NCBI GenBank assembly: GCA_011800155.1 | Contig: CM022369.1 | Location: 186,001-250,000, forward strand | DNA: 64,000 nt | Source of the DNA: Flammulina velutipes | Taxonomy: Eukaryota > Basidiomycota > Agaricomycetes > Agaricales > Physalacriaceae | Direction of reading: 5' to 3' | In this document: positions 55,344-64,000 of the stretch, piece by piece | Layout of the letters: each line of letters starts with the position of its first letter | How positions within the stretch are numbered: position 1 is the first letter of the stretch | The notes under the pieces: generated by a model | Seen by the model: only the letters and a program-made list of their open reading frames with translations | Told to the model about the DNA's origin: nothing | Databases searched by the model: none | Made by a program: the position numbers and the translations under genes

Positions 55344-56935
55344 TTATTTTGTCGTAGGCCATACAACCATAGTAAATCCATTAACAATGTTTGGCAGACG
55401 AAGCGTACGTATAGGCCTTTGACCCGGTAGGAGAAACGGATTTAAACCTGACTCCTTCTGCACCATTTCTTGTGGTGTAATATTCATCATATTGACGACC
55501 GCCAATCGATGCAACTCTGAACCCAGCTCTGTATACTGTGTTGTCGCAAATGGGATCTTATCAGCATGGGCAGCTTTGACGACGGGCTCCCAGTTAGCGC
55601 CCGCGCCTAACGCCGCGTTGAAAGCAAGGATGCCATCGGGAAACCCGAAACGTGGTTTGACCGTGGCGGGATGCCAAAAGGATGCTGAGCCCTCGAGATA
55701 GATACCAACACGGGTCCCGCCGCTTTCTTTCGGAGCTACATAGCTGAAGATCGGATGCTGTGGAGAGGATTTTGCGGCCAAAGAATTAGGATGGTATTTC
55801 CTGGCTCTTGTGACAAGGCTGTAAACGTCGGGACCAAAGAGAACCAGTTTGATGTTATGGTAGGGAAGGAGAAGAGCCAGCTCAGAGAATCTGTTGGAAT
55901 TTTTAGCATTGTAAAATCAGAAGAGGGAATGAATTTGAGGACGTACAGCGGAAGAAAGTTTAGCTGTACGTCAATTCCGAGCAGATGAATGTGAAGAGGT
56001 ACTCGATTGGTTGAACTTCCCGCGTCAATTCTTGTCAGACCAAGAATATGGGTGATCATCCAATACGCGCTCATAGGGTAGGTCATCAGGAGAGCCGCGG
56101 GAGAATCCATTGATAAACGACGCCAGTCGTACCAGCTCTTCCAGCTTGCGATCGGCTGGGCTAGTTTGGTGACAATGAGAGGCGGTTTCGACGAGTGAAA
56201 TTCTCGCGGTGGGGCCAAAGGCGCGCGTAAAATCCATCCTTGGATGTCCGTTAGATGTGTCGTTTGCAGAAGATCGTTGCCATTGATATGGCTCAACTTG
56301 GAGAGAGGCCGTTCTTGTATATTAGGTTCGTCGTCTGCGAAGTCGTAACCGTTCCCTTCGTCGACTCGGTAGGCAGGACCTCCACGATGGCTCCAGAAAC
56401 CAACTCCAGTCCCGCCCAGGACTCCAAACCTTCCACGGGCGACGTCGACGTCGAATGAGTTGTCCTTCTCTAGCCTACCCCAGGAGAATTGGGTCAGAAT
56501 CCTTTGAGCTTCTTCGACGCATAGCATGTGTCTCTAGATAATATTCAACCTCAGGAGCCAAGAGCCTGAGATGATGCTAGGACTTACTTTATATGTCGCA
56601 CACAGGAACTTATGAGATTTAAGATTCCCCTCTTTCCAATGATTTCTGCTGCACTAAAAACGCGTTAATCACCACTCCTCAGAGAAGTATAAATAGACAC
56701 CGCTCACCTCTGCACTGCAGTATACCACGGCTTTGCATGCCGAGCATCTCTGTACTGGTTTCGGTGGATAGATCTCCTCTTTGCAAGCCATGCAGATTGG
56801 GCGGAAGCTGAAGTCGAAGACGTCGGAAACGGAACCTTCTCGCTCTTGTTTCTGAAGCTCCTTCGCATAGCGAGTAGTAAGTGTGAAGTAGTCGACATTG
56901 GTGACCGCGCCTGCTGGCATTGATGGCATCTTCAT
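55344..56935 (-). CDS. Mss51-like MYND protein, tandem copy 5' member
   Basis: Four exons with the same intron positions as its neighbour. It starts MKMPSMPAGAVTNVDYFTLT; the finger reads CMACKEEIYPPKPVQRCSAC, KAVVYCSAE, CSRNHWKEGNLKSHKFLC. The C-terminal domain has VLGGTGVGFWSHRGGP, SWYDWRRLSMDSPAALLMTY, LLLPYHNIKLVLFGPDVYSL, GILAFNAALGAGANWEPVV, IPFATTQYTELGSEL and LPNIVNGFTMVVWPTTK. The two genes are transcribed in the same direction with only 104 bp between this stop and the next ATG. They face the MYND pair at 49340-53499 tail to tail. Confidence 0.78.
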
Positions 56936-57252
56936 AGCGGCACTCTCGTGGTACTGACAGAAAGTAGTTGATCTGAGATCAACGCGATCGAGTAACTCAT
57001 GTATAATTGTATTTATTTCATTTTATTTTGTTATCGGAAGTTATGTGCTGAAGGCCGCATAATGGGGCGGGCTATTTCGGAAGTGAGCACCGAGTCGAGC
57101 GGGCAGGCGCACAACAATGACAAGATCATCTAGATATTTAATATTTCATGCTTGGAGATGCCCCAAAACCTTTATTCAAGAAAGGAAAGGTTACTGTTCT
57201 ATACGATTTATTCTTTGGAACTGCTTCTACTTTAATTTCTATCCATTCTACC

Positions 57253-59263
57253 TCAAAGTTCACCTTGCGGGTCATACTCATACTCCCCATAGAGCGGAAG
57301 CCACATCTTCTCCCTGGCCTTATCCCTAACCTCTTCCTTACGCCAATCTACGCCCGCACTGCCTTCTTCTATAGCTTGTTCCGCAACTGCCACAGCCACC
57401 TCGAAATTAACGCTAGGCGCGTCGCCAAAGTCTGGTAGCAACGCGTCGTCCGGATCTTTGAGGGCGGGAGAGAGAGACGCGAGGCGTCGAGCACCAGCGA
57501 TGATCATCGTATCGCTCATCCTGCGCGACTGACAGAGCATGGCACCAAAACCGAGACCGGGATAGATAAGAGCGTTATTGCATTCCGCGATTCTGGGTTT
57601 GTGTGTCAGTGGAAGCAACTTTGTTAGCACGATCGAACTTACATGTAATCCTTCCCATTTGGCATCTTTGCAGGCGGGAAAGGGCTTCCCGTGGCAAGGA
57701 GAGCTTTGCCTTGAGTCCATTCATTGGCGTCGCGAGGATCGACTTCGACAAGGTTGCTAGGGTTCGATAGAGGGAGGATGATAGGCCGGTCACAGTGCTC
57801 CGCCATGGCCTTCACCACTTCTTCCGTAAAGCCACCAGCATGCGTCGAACATCCGATGAGCACCGTAGGTTTCACCTGCTTAACCACGTCTAAAAGTCCC
57901 ACGTCTCCCGTAAACGAGGCCCATTCAGCATCCTTCTTTACGAACTCCTTGAGGTCATCTCGAACATCTCGAAGAGACTCTTTGAGCAAGCCGTGTTTAT
58001 CGATGAGCCAGAATTTCGAGTTCGCGTCTTCCGTCGTAATTCCATCGTCTGTGGCAACCATGGCGTCCCTAAGCTGTTTGGCGATACCTAAACCAGCTGA
58101 TCCAGCTCCGTAGACGATGATCCTCTGGTCCGCGAGTTTCGACTTTGTGACGCCAATTGCAGCCATAATACACGAAAGGGTGACAGCGCCGGTTCCTTGG
58201 ATGTCGTCATTGAATACGGCGTGGGCGTCCCGATAACGCTCAAGCAATCGCTGCGCATTGGTGACTCCAAAATCTTCAAAGTGTAGGAGACTGTGCGGGA
58301 AGTACTTCCGGACGAGCTGCACGAACTTGTCGACAAAACGGTCGTAATCTGATCCTCGGACGCGTTTATTTGGCCAGCCCTAGAGAATATGCAATTAATT
58401 TGAGGTGAACGTTGGAAGATGTTCAGAAAATGGCGTACAACGTAGAGATTGTCATTGAGGAGATTCTCGTTGTCTGTCCCAACGTCCAACGTAACGGAGA
58501 GCGCGCGAGAAGGGTTTATTCCTCCGATTAGCCTATGCGGGTTCAGTCATCGCACGGAAGGAGGGAACACAAGACCTACGTGTAGATGACCGATTTCGCC
58601 GCGGATATCTATTTATTGGTGAGTTTTTTCGTGGGTTTTAGAATTGTCTAAGAGCATACCCCGATTCCCTGAAACTATTGTTAGACATAACTCAGATGTC
58701 GGGATTTCAGAAACAACTCACCCCGACTCCTTGATCGCCGATGCCCAAGATGGCCTCTGCGTCGGAGCAGACGATCAAGTCGATATTGCGACCCCGCGTT
58801 TGTTCAAGGAAATCCTCCTCCATGGTGTCTTCGTGTTCATACGTGAGATACAGCCCCTCGCTGCGCCGGAAAAGATGGGAGTAGTTGGAGATGGCTTCTG
58901 CCTGGTGGAATCGATGAGTATAATAACGCGATCTGAAATCGGCGTACGCACCTCGGTGGGCGTATAAATGATGGGGACGAGTTCGTGTAGATGGCTCGAT
59001 ACGAGGGTGTAGTACAGCACCCAGTTCTGATCCTTGAGACTCTGGAGGAAGGAATTCTTACGAATGGGCGTTTCTCTTGCTTGAAGTTGGTCATAGGCGC
59101 GCTGACACTGTTCGTCGAGGGAGTTGACTCTCCATGGAAGGCGACCGGTCAGGCCAAACGCCTTTCTCTCCTCGATGGTGAAAGCGGTTCCCTTGTTCCA
59201 TCGCGGGCTATTCAGGATGGCATCTCCTCGCAAAGCAACTTTGAAGACGTTCGAGGAAGGCAT
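57253..59263 (-). CDS. Malic enzyme (malate dehydrogenase, decarboxylating)
   Basis: A multi-exon gene from ATG 59263 to the stop at 57253. N-terminal domain: GLTGRLPWRVNSLDEQCQRA and DQNWVLYYTLVSSHLHELVP, IIYTPTE. The central part joins GRNIDLIVCSDAEAILGIGD, QGVG (metal/malate site), TLDVGTDNENLLNDNLYVGW and FEDFGVTNAQRLLERYRDAH. The PROSITE-type block is AVFNDDIQGTGAV. The Rossmann motif IIVYGAGSAGLGIAKQL binds the cofactor, and PIILPLSNPSNLVEVDPRDA follows. It converts malate to pyruvate and CO2 with reduction of NAD(P). No mitochondrial presequence is evident (start MPSSNVFKVALRGDAILNSP), so a cytosolic form supplying NADPH is possible; cofactor choice cannot be read. Confidence 0.9.
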
Positions 59264-59680
59264 GGGTGGTGGCGTAGGAGGAAGCGTAGAACGTCATCTA
59301 TTATTATCGAGGCCCAGGTGGAGATTCCGTATCAGGAAAAAGACTGCCTCTTCCAGCGCGCTTTTGGGGTTTCTGGCGAATAAATGCGTTGTGAAGGTCC
59401 TTTTATGGTCTGTTCCATATCTAGCGTTGATGACTGTGGTTGACCGAGAGCGTCGTAAAATGTCGCAGACAATTCAATTACGTCAGCTGCCGCATGTCCG
59501 GACGTAAATAGACCGCGATGACGTGAAGGTTGAATTTGCGATCTGACCACATTCCTCGATCACCTCTGCATCGTATAAATTCAGCTGACTCTTCCTCGTC
59601 AACGGGAATCAGCCACCCGCGCCATTAACGACCCCTTTAACGACTCTAAAACTATCTATCAACAATGGGAATGGATACTC

Positions 59681-60432
59681 ATGTCAAGCGTGGACACCCA
59701 AGTCCGTGCTCTTTTCTTTTTCGCCAGCACAGTTTTAACATGCCTTGTCTTCACAGTCACCTTTGGGCTCCTAATCATCTTCGGAATAATTGAGGTATGT
59801 GTGCTTGTCATGCCCTGTCTTGCATCCGTCTCAAGTTCTTTCAGCTTTCCCTCTCCGCATGGCTCACCTCGCGGTTCAACAAATATCACGACTACAGTAG
59901 CATCACCGAAAGGGACCGTGTCCGCTTTGTCCTCTTCTCATCGGTTTGGACCGTCGTCCTCGGCCTCCTCTTCTCGGTCCTGTTCTTCCACTCTGCGTCC
60001 GGGTCTGTTTTGACAAGCATTCTGTCTCATGGTGTCTTGTATGTCCACTCTCGCCCCCAACTCGCAATACCTTCTCAATCCGTGTTCTAGCTTCATCCTT
60101 ACGTGGATAGCATGGACGGCGGCTGCGGCTTCCGTTACTGAAATGCTCGGTGGAGGGTTGAACTGCAGGTGCGTAGATCAATAATTTCTCCCTGCGTTTT
60201 GCTGACATTTTCATGTAGTAATCAAGAGGAATTTGTTTACTGCAGTCAACTTAACGCTCTCGAAGCATTTGCATGGATAGAATGGTACGACAGCCGTCTT
60301 ACTCGGTCTTACCCGGCGACTCATATTTTCAACAGGATTTTGACGACCTTTGCCCTCATCTTCGTCTTGGTGCGCGGCATCCAGGCTGCAAGGCGAGGCG
60401 ACGGGTACCGCGGTGGCCTTGTTTCAGTCTAA
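59681..60432 (+). CDS. MARVEL-type four-TM membrane protein
   Basis: Four exons by splice reading. The start MSSVDTQVRALFFFASTVLT leads into TM1 (CLVFTVTFGLLIIFGIIE). A linker with SAWLTSRFNKYHDYSSITER precedes TM2 (VRFVLFSSVWTVVLGLLFSV). TM3 is FILTWIAWTAAAASVTEMLG, followed by a Cys-containing loop (LNCSNQEEFVYCSQLNALEA) and TM4 (IFNRILTTFALIFVLVRGIQ). This four-TM pattern with a late extracellular loop is that of fungal MARVEL proteins at the plasma membrane. An out-of-frame ATG at 59665, in a better context (aacaATGG), opens an upstream ORF that overlaps this start. Confidence 0.78.
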
Positions 60433-60643
60433 TCTTTTCATCTCCCTCGAGCTGAATCATTCATATTTTATGTTTCTCGATTTCTTCACGGGCCCTTTAT
60501 GAATTTCTTCGCGATGTATATGAGACCTACCTGTGTGTTACGCTTTAATGCATTTGTAGTTGTATTCCGGACTTGTTGAAATGCCAGAATACGTATACAC
60601 GTTCTACGCAAGTGAATAATACAGGTCGTACAGCGAACACTAC

Positions 60644-61294
60644 TCATGTCTTGGCACTGGCAGTTGCTTTCGCGTCCAATCTCTCCTTTACTTTCTGAAG
60701 TGCAGCTTGTTGCTTGATCGTGGCTTTCACCTGCCGTTGCCTTCTTCGTCGCCCCGCACCCCGCTTCTTGCCATCCACGACGACCGGTGTAGAGAGTTTC
60801 TCCTTGCGCTTAGCAGCCTCTTCCGCACGTTGTTTTTCCCGCTTCTTGTCTCGTTTCCGGAGAGAGCCCAGGATCGATGTCTTGATGAGCGTGCCATATG
60901 CTTCGTGGAATTTTGGTAGTTCAGAAGACGAGACCTGGATTGATTTCGATAAGATGAACGAGGATGGAGAATTAGATGGACGCGCCTGTGTGGAATATTT
61001 GTACTTTCCGCCATGGGACAAGCGCACAAGACATGGATATTCTCGCGAGTCATCGTCTCCTTCCTTCATGGCGCTATCCTGACCATCATGGGTGACTGTT
61101 TCCTTTGTGAGTCCATTCTCCGATGAGACAGAAACTAGAACGCACGTCGTTTGTGAGTGAGCCATATCGAGCTATGCTTTTCCGGTGACTCGAAGAGGGT
61201 TCGCAGGTGTTTCAGGAACTAAATGGGAAAGCATTAAGATAACGGATGGATTTATCAACGAGAGACGTACTGTGTCGTGGTCAACCAAGGGCAT
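60644..61294 (-). CDS. SRP14: Signal recognition particle subunit SRP14
   Basis: Three exons by splice reading, ATG 61294. The joined N-terminus MPLVDHDTFLKHLRTLFES, PEKHSSIWLTHKRLTHDGQD, then SAMKEGDDDSREYPCLVRLS and HGGKYKYSTQ is the SRP14 alpha/beta fold, including the SIWLTHKR block. The middle (VSSSELPKFHEAYGTLIKTS) completes the fold. The C-terminus is a very basic tail (KKREKQRAEEAAKRKEKLST, GAGRRRRQRQVKATIKQQ). SRP14 binds the Alu domain of SRP RNA, with SRP9 in animals, and slows elongation. The second intron (~69 bp) was chosen because it restores KRLTHDGQD. Confidence 0.85.
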
Positions 61295-61785
61295 ACTTCA
61301 TGCGGTTTAGGACAAGAATGATTTAATTACGTAATGCAATGAATTGATTTGTGTGGCGTATATACAGATTTAGATTATGCATCGTTCCTTCGAAAGCGCT
61401 TGAACAAATCTGCAGTGACAAACATTATTAGAGACCACAAATCAACGACCTTAACGATAGTTTTTCTCCTTTTCGGGTCACCGAGCTGCACTTAGAGACA
61501 TTCAATTTATTATCACAATATATCAGAAAATAATTGTCTTCCGAGACGCCACATACACTGAAGCGCACGCCGCCACGCCGGCGTACATACATAAAACGAC
61601 GAGCATCCATTGGCTGCTTCAGAATTCAAGCGTTCAATATACCACCTTCCAAATGGGGACATATACTTAGTCCTCCTTCGCCTTTCGTCATGATCACGAC
61701 TTGCTTTGGACATCGAAAAAAAACTTTCTCAGGTGACAGCTTTGTTCAGTCAATCCAACTAGCCTCCTTTGTCACTAACTTCTCC

Positions 61786-63597
61786 ATGCAGACCTCATAT
61801 CCCACCCCCAAAGGAGGGGCGTCTCTCGTCCTTTCGTTTCGTTTACAGAGCAAGACAGTAGTGATACTAGGATCCGGTCCTCTAGCGGCATCTAGGGCGT
61901 TCGCAGCACTCGAAGCAGATGCAAAAGTCATCGTTCTCACTCAAGACCTCGTATGTGACGAACTAAAATGGCGTGCACAACATGGGCAGATCACCCTCCT
62001 CGACATCGACACTCTTCCTGGATCTTCGACGACGACCACGGCTGCTTTGGAAGCTTTCTTGGATTCAACGCCTGATATATCCTTCGTTATTATTACCAGC
62101 AGCCTTATCAGCATCGAACCCTCCCGTCGCACCCGCGCCTCCATCGAAGAGATACACAGGGCATGCAAAATACGCAACATTCCCGTCAACACCACGGACA
62201 TACCAGACCTCTGCGATTTCTCCTTCACCTCGTCACATCGTTTCGAAGACCCAGTAACGGGCGAACGCTCCTCCCTGCAAATCGGAGTAACGACGAACGG
62301 CCAAGGTTGTCGACTAGCTGGGAGGCTCAAACGGGATATCGTCGCAAAGCTCCCTAGAGATGCTGGCTCCGCGGTTCGTAATATTGGGCAGATGAGGGCG
62401 CTCGCAAAGGGAGGACCAGACGAGTCGGAGGATTCGTTCGAGGAAAGCGGGGTGACCACCCCAAACCGTCCAGTCCCACTTCGGAGTTTACAGGAAACGG
62501 CCGTAGAGAGTTCACGGAGGAGGATGAAATGGGTCGCGCAGATCAGCGAGTATTGGCCGATCTCAAAGCTTGCCAGCCTTACACCCCAGGAAATACAACA
62601 AGTTTTGGAGGGCGACAGCGGGGACGATCCCATGTCTATCACAGCTCCGCCGCCTTCGATGCATTCTCTCACACTTCGCCAACCCGGTCGTATCCTCCTC
62701 GTCGGTTCGGGTCCTGGGCACCCATCTTTGCTCACGCAGGCGACGCACAATGCATTGACGAAGCATGCGCACCTCGTCCTATCCGATAAACTCGTTCCGG
62801 ATGCAGTTCTTGCCCTCATCCCAGCGGGTGTCGAAATCCGAATTGCCAAAAAATTTCCAGGAAATGCGGATGGGGCTCAGAATGAGATGATGGAAGCCGC
62901 CATAGAGGCTGCTAAGCGGGGTCTTACAGTCGTCCGAGTATGTGCCCAATTTATCTCCGTCCAACATCTATTAACGCGACCTTTGCAGCTAAAGCAAGGT
63001 GATCCTGTCGTTTATGGAAGAGCAGGGGAAGAAGTGTTATACTTCCGCTCACGCGGCTTTGAGCCCATCGTCGTTCCAGGTGTCAGCTCCGCACTCGCTG
63101 GACCCACATTTGCTGGCATCCCAGTAACTCAGCGCGGTGCAGCCGAATCGTTCATGGTGTGTACGGGCGTTGGCAGGAAGGGGAAAGATGTTGTCCTGCC
63201 GGGTTACGAGAGGGGACGGACGCTTGTCATACTCATGGGCGTCGCTCGTTTGAAGCAAGTCATATCGACGCTTACTCTAGCCGAGTGCGACAGGCGAGAC
63301 GGACCTGCCTACCCATTGCACATACCTATTGCCCTCATCGAACGAGCGTCGATGCCCGACCAGCGCGTCATTGAGTCGACATTGAAAGATATCGAGCAGG
63401 CATTAGAGAGTGTCGGTGAACAGCGCCCTCCGGGCATGCTCGTCCTTGGATGGGCCATTCCTTCTTTGTGGAACGAGGGTGACGTGACGGTACTTGAAGA
63501 GGATGATACTTGCGACGAAGCGCGAATACGGCGATGGCTTGGGCCTGACAGTTGGCGTGTGAGAGAGGGAATCTCTAGCGATTGGGATTCGATGTAG
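61786..63597 (+). CDS. Fused siroheme synthase: Met8-like plus uroporphyrinogen-III methyltransferase
   Basis: Two exons (61786-62937, 62989-63597) with a 51 bp intron that is in frame and free of stops. The N-terminal half (MQTSYPTPKGGASLVLSFRL, KTVVILGSGPLAASRAFAAL) is a Rossmann-type precorrin-2 dehydrogenase / ferrochelatase-like domain with a DLCDFSFTSSHRF active-site block. The C-terminal half (GRILLVGSGPGHPSLLTQAT, LVLSDKLV, GDPVVYGRAGEEVLYF, IVVPGVSSALAGPTFAGIPV, TQRGAAESFMVCTGVG) is the SAM-dependent uroporphyrinogen-III C-methyltransferase. Together they can make siroheme for sulfite and nitrite reductases, like bacterial CysG. Start chosen at ATG 61786; an open 84-codon extension to 61534 lacks homology. 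Confidence 0.87.
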   Translation: MQTSYPTPKGGASLVLSFRLQSKTVVILGSGPLAASRAFAALEADAKVIVLTQDLVCDELKWRAQHGQITLLDIDTLPGSSTTTTAALEAFLDSTPDISFVIITSSLISIEPSRRTRASIEEIHRACKIRNIPVNTTDIPDLCDFSFTSSHRFEDPVTGERSSLQIGVTTNGQGCRLAGRLKRDIVAKLPRDAGSAVRNIGQMRALAKGGPDESEDSFEESGVTTPNRPVPLRSLQETAVESSRRRMKWVAQISEYWPISKLASLTPQEIQQVLEGDSGDDPMSITAPPPSMHSLTLRQPGRILLVGSGPGHPSLLTQATHNALTKHAHLVLSDKLVPDAVLALIPAGVEIRIAKKFPGNADGAQNEMMEAAIEAAKRGLTVVRVCAQFISVQHLLTRPLQLKQGDPVVYGRAGEEVLYFRSRGFEPIVVPGVSSALAGPTFAGIPVTQRGAAESFMVCTGVGRKGKDVVLPGYERGRTLVILMGVARLKQVISTLTLAECDRRDGPAYPLHIPIALIERASMPDQRVIESTLKDIEQALESVGEQRPPGMLVLGWAIPSLWNEGDVTVLEEDDTCDEARIRRWLGPDSWRVREGISSDWDSM

Positions 63598-63745
63598 GAT
63601 GTACCACATTGTTTGGAAAATATTTCTTTTTTCACTATCCTGGACCGAAAACATTGATGACACGAGAGCATGAGTATTCCGGAATAGAAATTGTGCATCG
63701 AAATAAGTAGTGATAAATGAGTAGGTACATCGCATCTCCACCAAA

Positions 63746-64000
63746 CTATGCATGGTGTTCAATGCTTGTCTTCTCCGAATTCTGCTCTTTGGGCGTCAAA
63801 CTCGGAGACTCGGATCCGAGTTTCTCATTCAGAGCCTTTTCTATTTCCTGGTTGCGGCGTCTCACAATCTCTTGTGCACGGAGCGCAGAGGAAGGACCAA
63901 GGAATATACTCTTTTCACCCTCGAACTAGACGGAGTATTGGTGTCAATGAATGGAAGGGATGTATTGTACGGAACACTCACGATGAGATCAATATCCTCG
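63746..64000 (-). CDS. 3' end of an unidentified gene
   Basis: Read on the minus strand from the window edge: an exon (63982-64000, EDIDLI), a 56 bp intron with GTGAGT and CTAG, and a last exon (63746-63925) encoding FEGEKSIFLGPSSALRAQEI, VRRRNQEIEKALNEKLGSES, PSLTPKEQNSEKTS and a stop. It is helical and charged at the C-terminus. I do not recognise the family. The remainder lies beyond the window. Confidence 0.6.

Noticed and set aside
61941..62849. 302-codon minus-strand frame
   Set aside because: Antisense shadow of the siroheme synthase gene with no recognisable domain.

Overview
The window is nuclear DNA of a filamentous basidiomycete, most likely an Agaricomycete. Genes are closely packed on both strands and are cut by many 45-75 bp GT-AG introns with CTAAC/CTGAC-type branch sites. 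The family mix points the same way: DUF6533 seven-TM proteins, MYND and Mss51-like proteins, DUF2235, OTT_1508-type deaminase, domesticated Gag and LysM membrane proteins. The species cannot be named from the sequence. No prokaryotic or organellar DNA was seen.

1-17 kb is a mixture of core genes and decaying copies. It holds the 3' end of a GH43 glycosidase, a 3' fragment of a DUF2235 hydrolase, a relic of the leucyl aminopeptidase 3' end, a stand-alone deaminase-fold protein, the real M17 leucyl aminopeptidase, and a divergent HNH-type gene. A tandem pair of predicted mitochondrial membrane proteins, a GST, the seven-knuckle protein CNBP/Gis2, an orphan Gag-like gene and a broken paralog of the HNH gene follow.

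17-29 kb holds RPL28, PMP3 and long gene-poor stretches. It also holds an F-box gene split by a complete 2,995 bp Tc1/mariner-type (IS630-like) transposon. The TIRs, TA target duplication and transposase all look intact, and removing the element with one TA rejoins the F-box reading frame.

29-47 kb: ubiquitin-L40 fusion, a LysM membrane protein, a secreted LEA-like protein, a Gcn4/Cpc1-type bZIP with upstream ORFs, tRNA-Phe, a DUF6533 protein, a 312 bp tandem duplication, a GPI-anchored polysaccharide deacetylase, a homeobox gene, an RRM-less CstF64-like protein, coronin and SUMO.

47-64 kb: a second tRNA-Phe, a ZIP metal transporter, a four-gene MYND-finger cluster (two tandem pairs from two families, facing tail to tail), malic enzyme, a MARVEL protein, SRP14, a fused Met8-Met1 siroheme enzyme and the 3' end of an unidentified gene.

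The best leads are the in-frame transposon interruption, the upstream ORFs and optional leader intron of the bZIP gene, the MYND cluster, the stand-alone deaminase, the HNH gene with a substituted catalytic His, the RRM-less CstF64-like protein, and a weak 5S-rRNA-like segment inside the large RPL28 intron. All exon structures are read by eye from splice signals and frame continuity.
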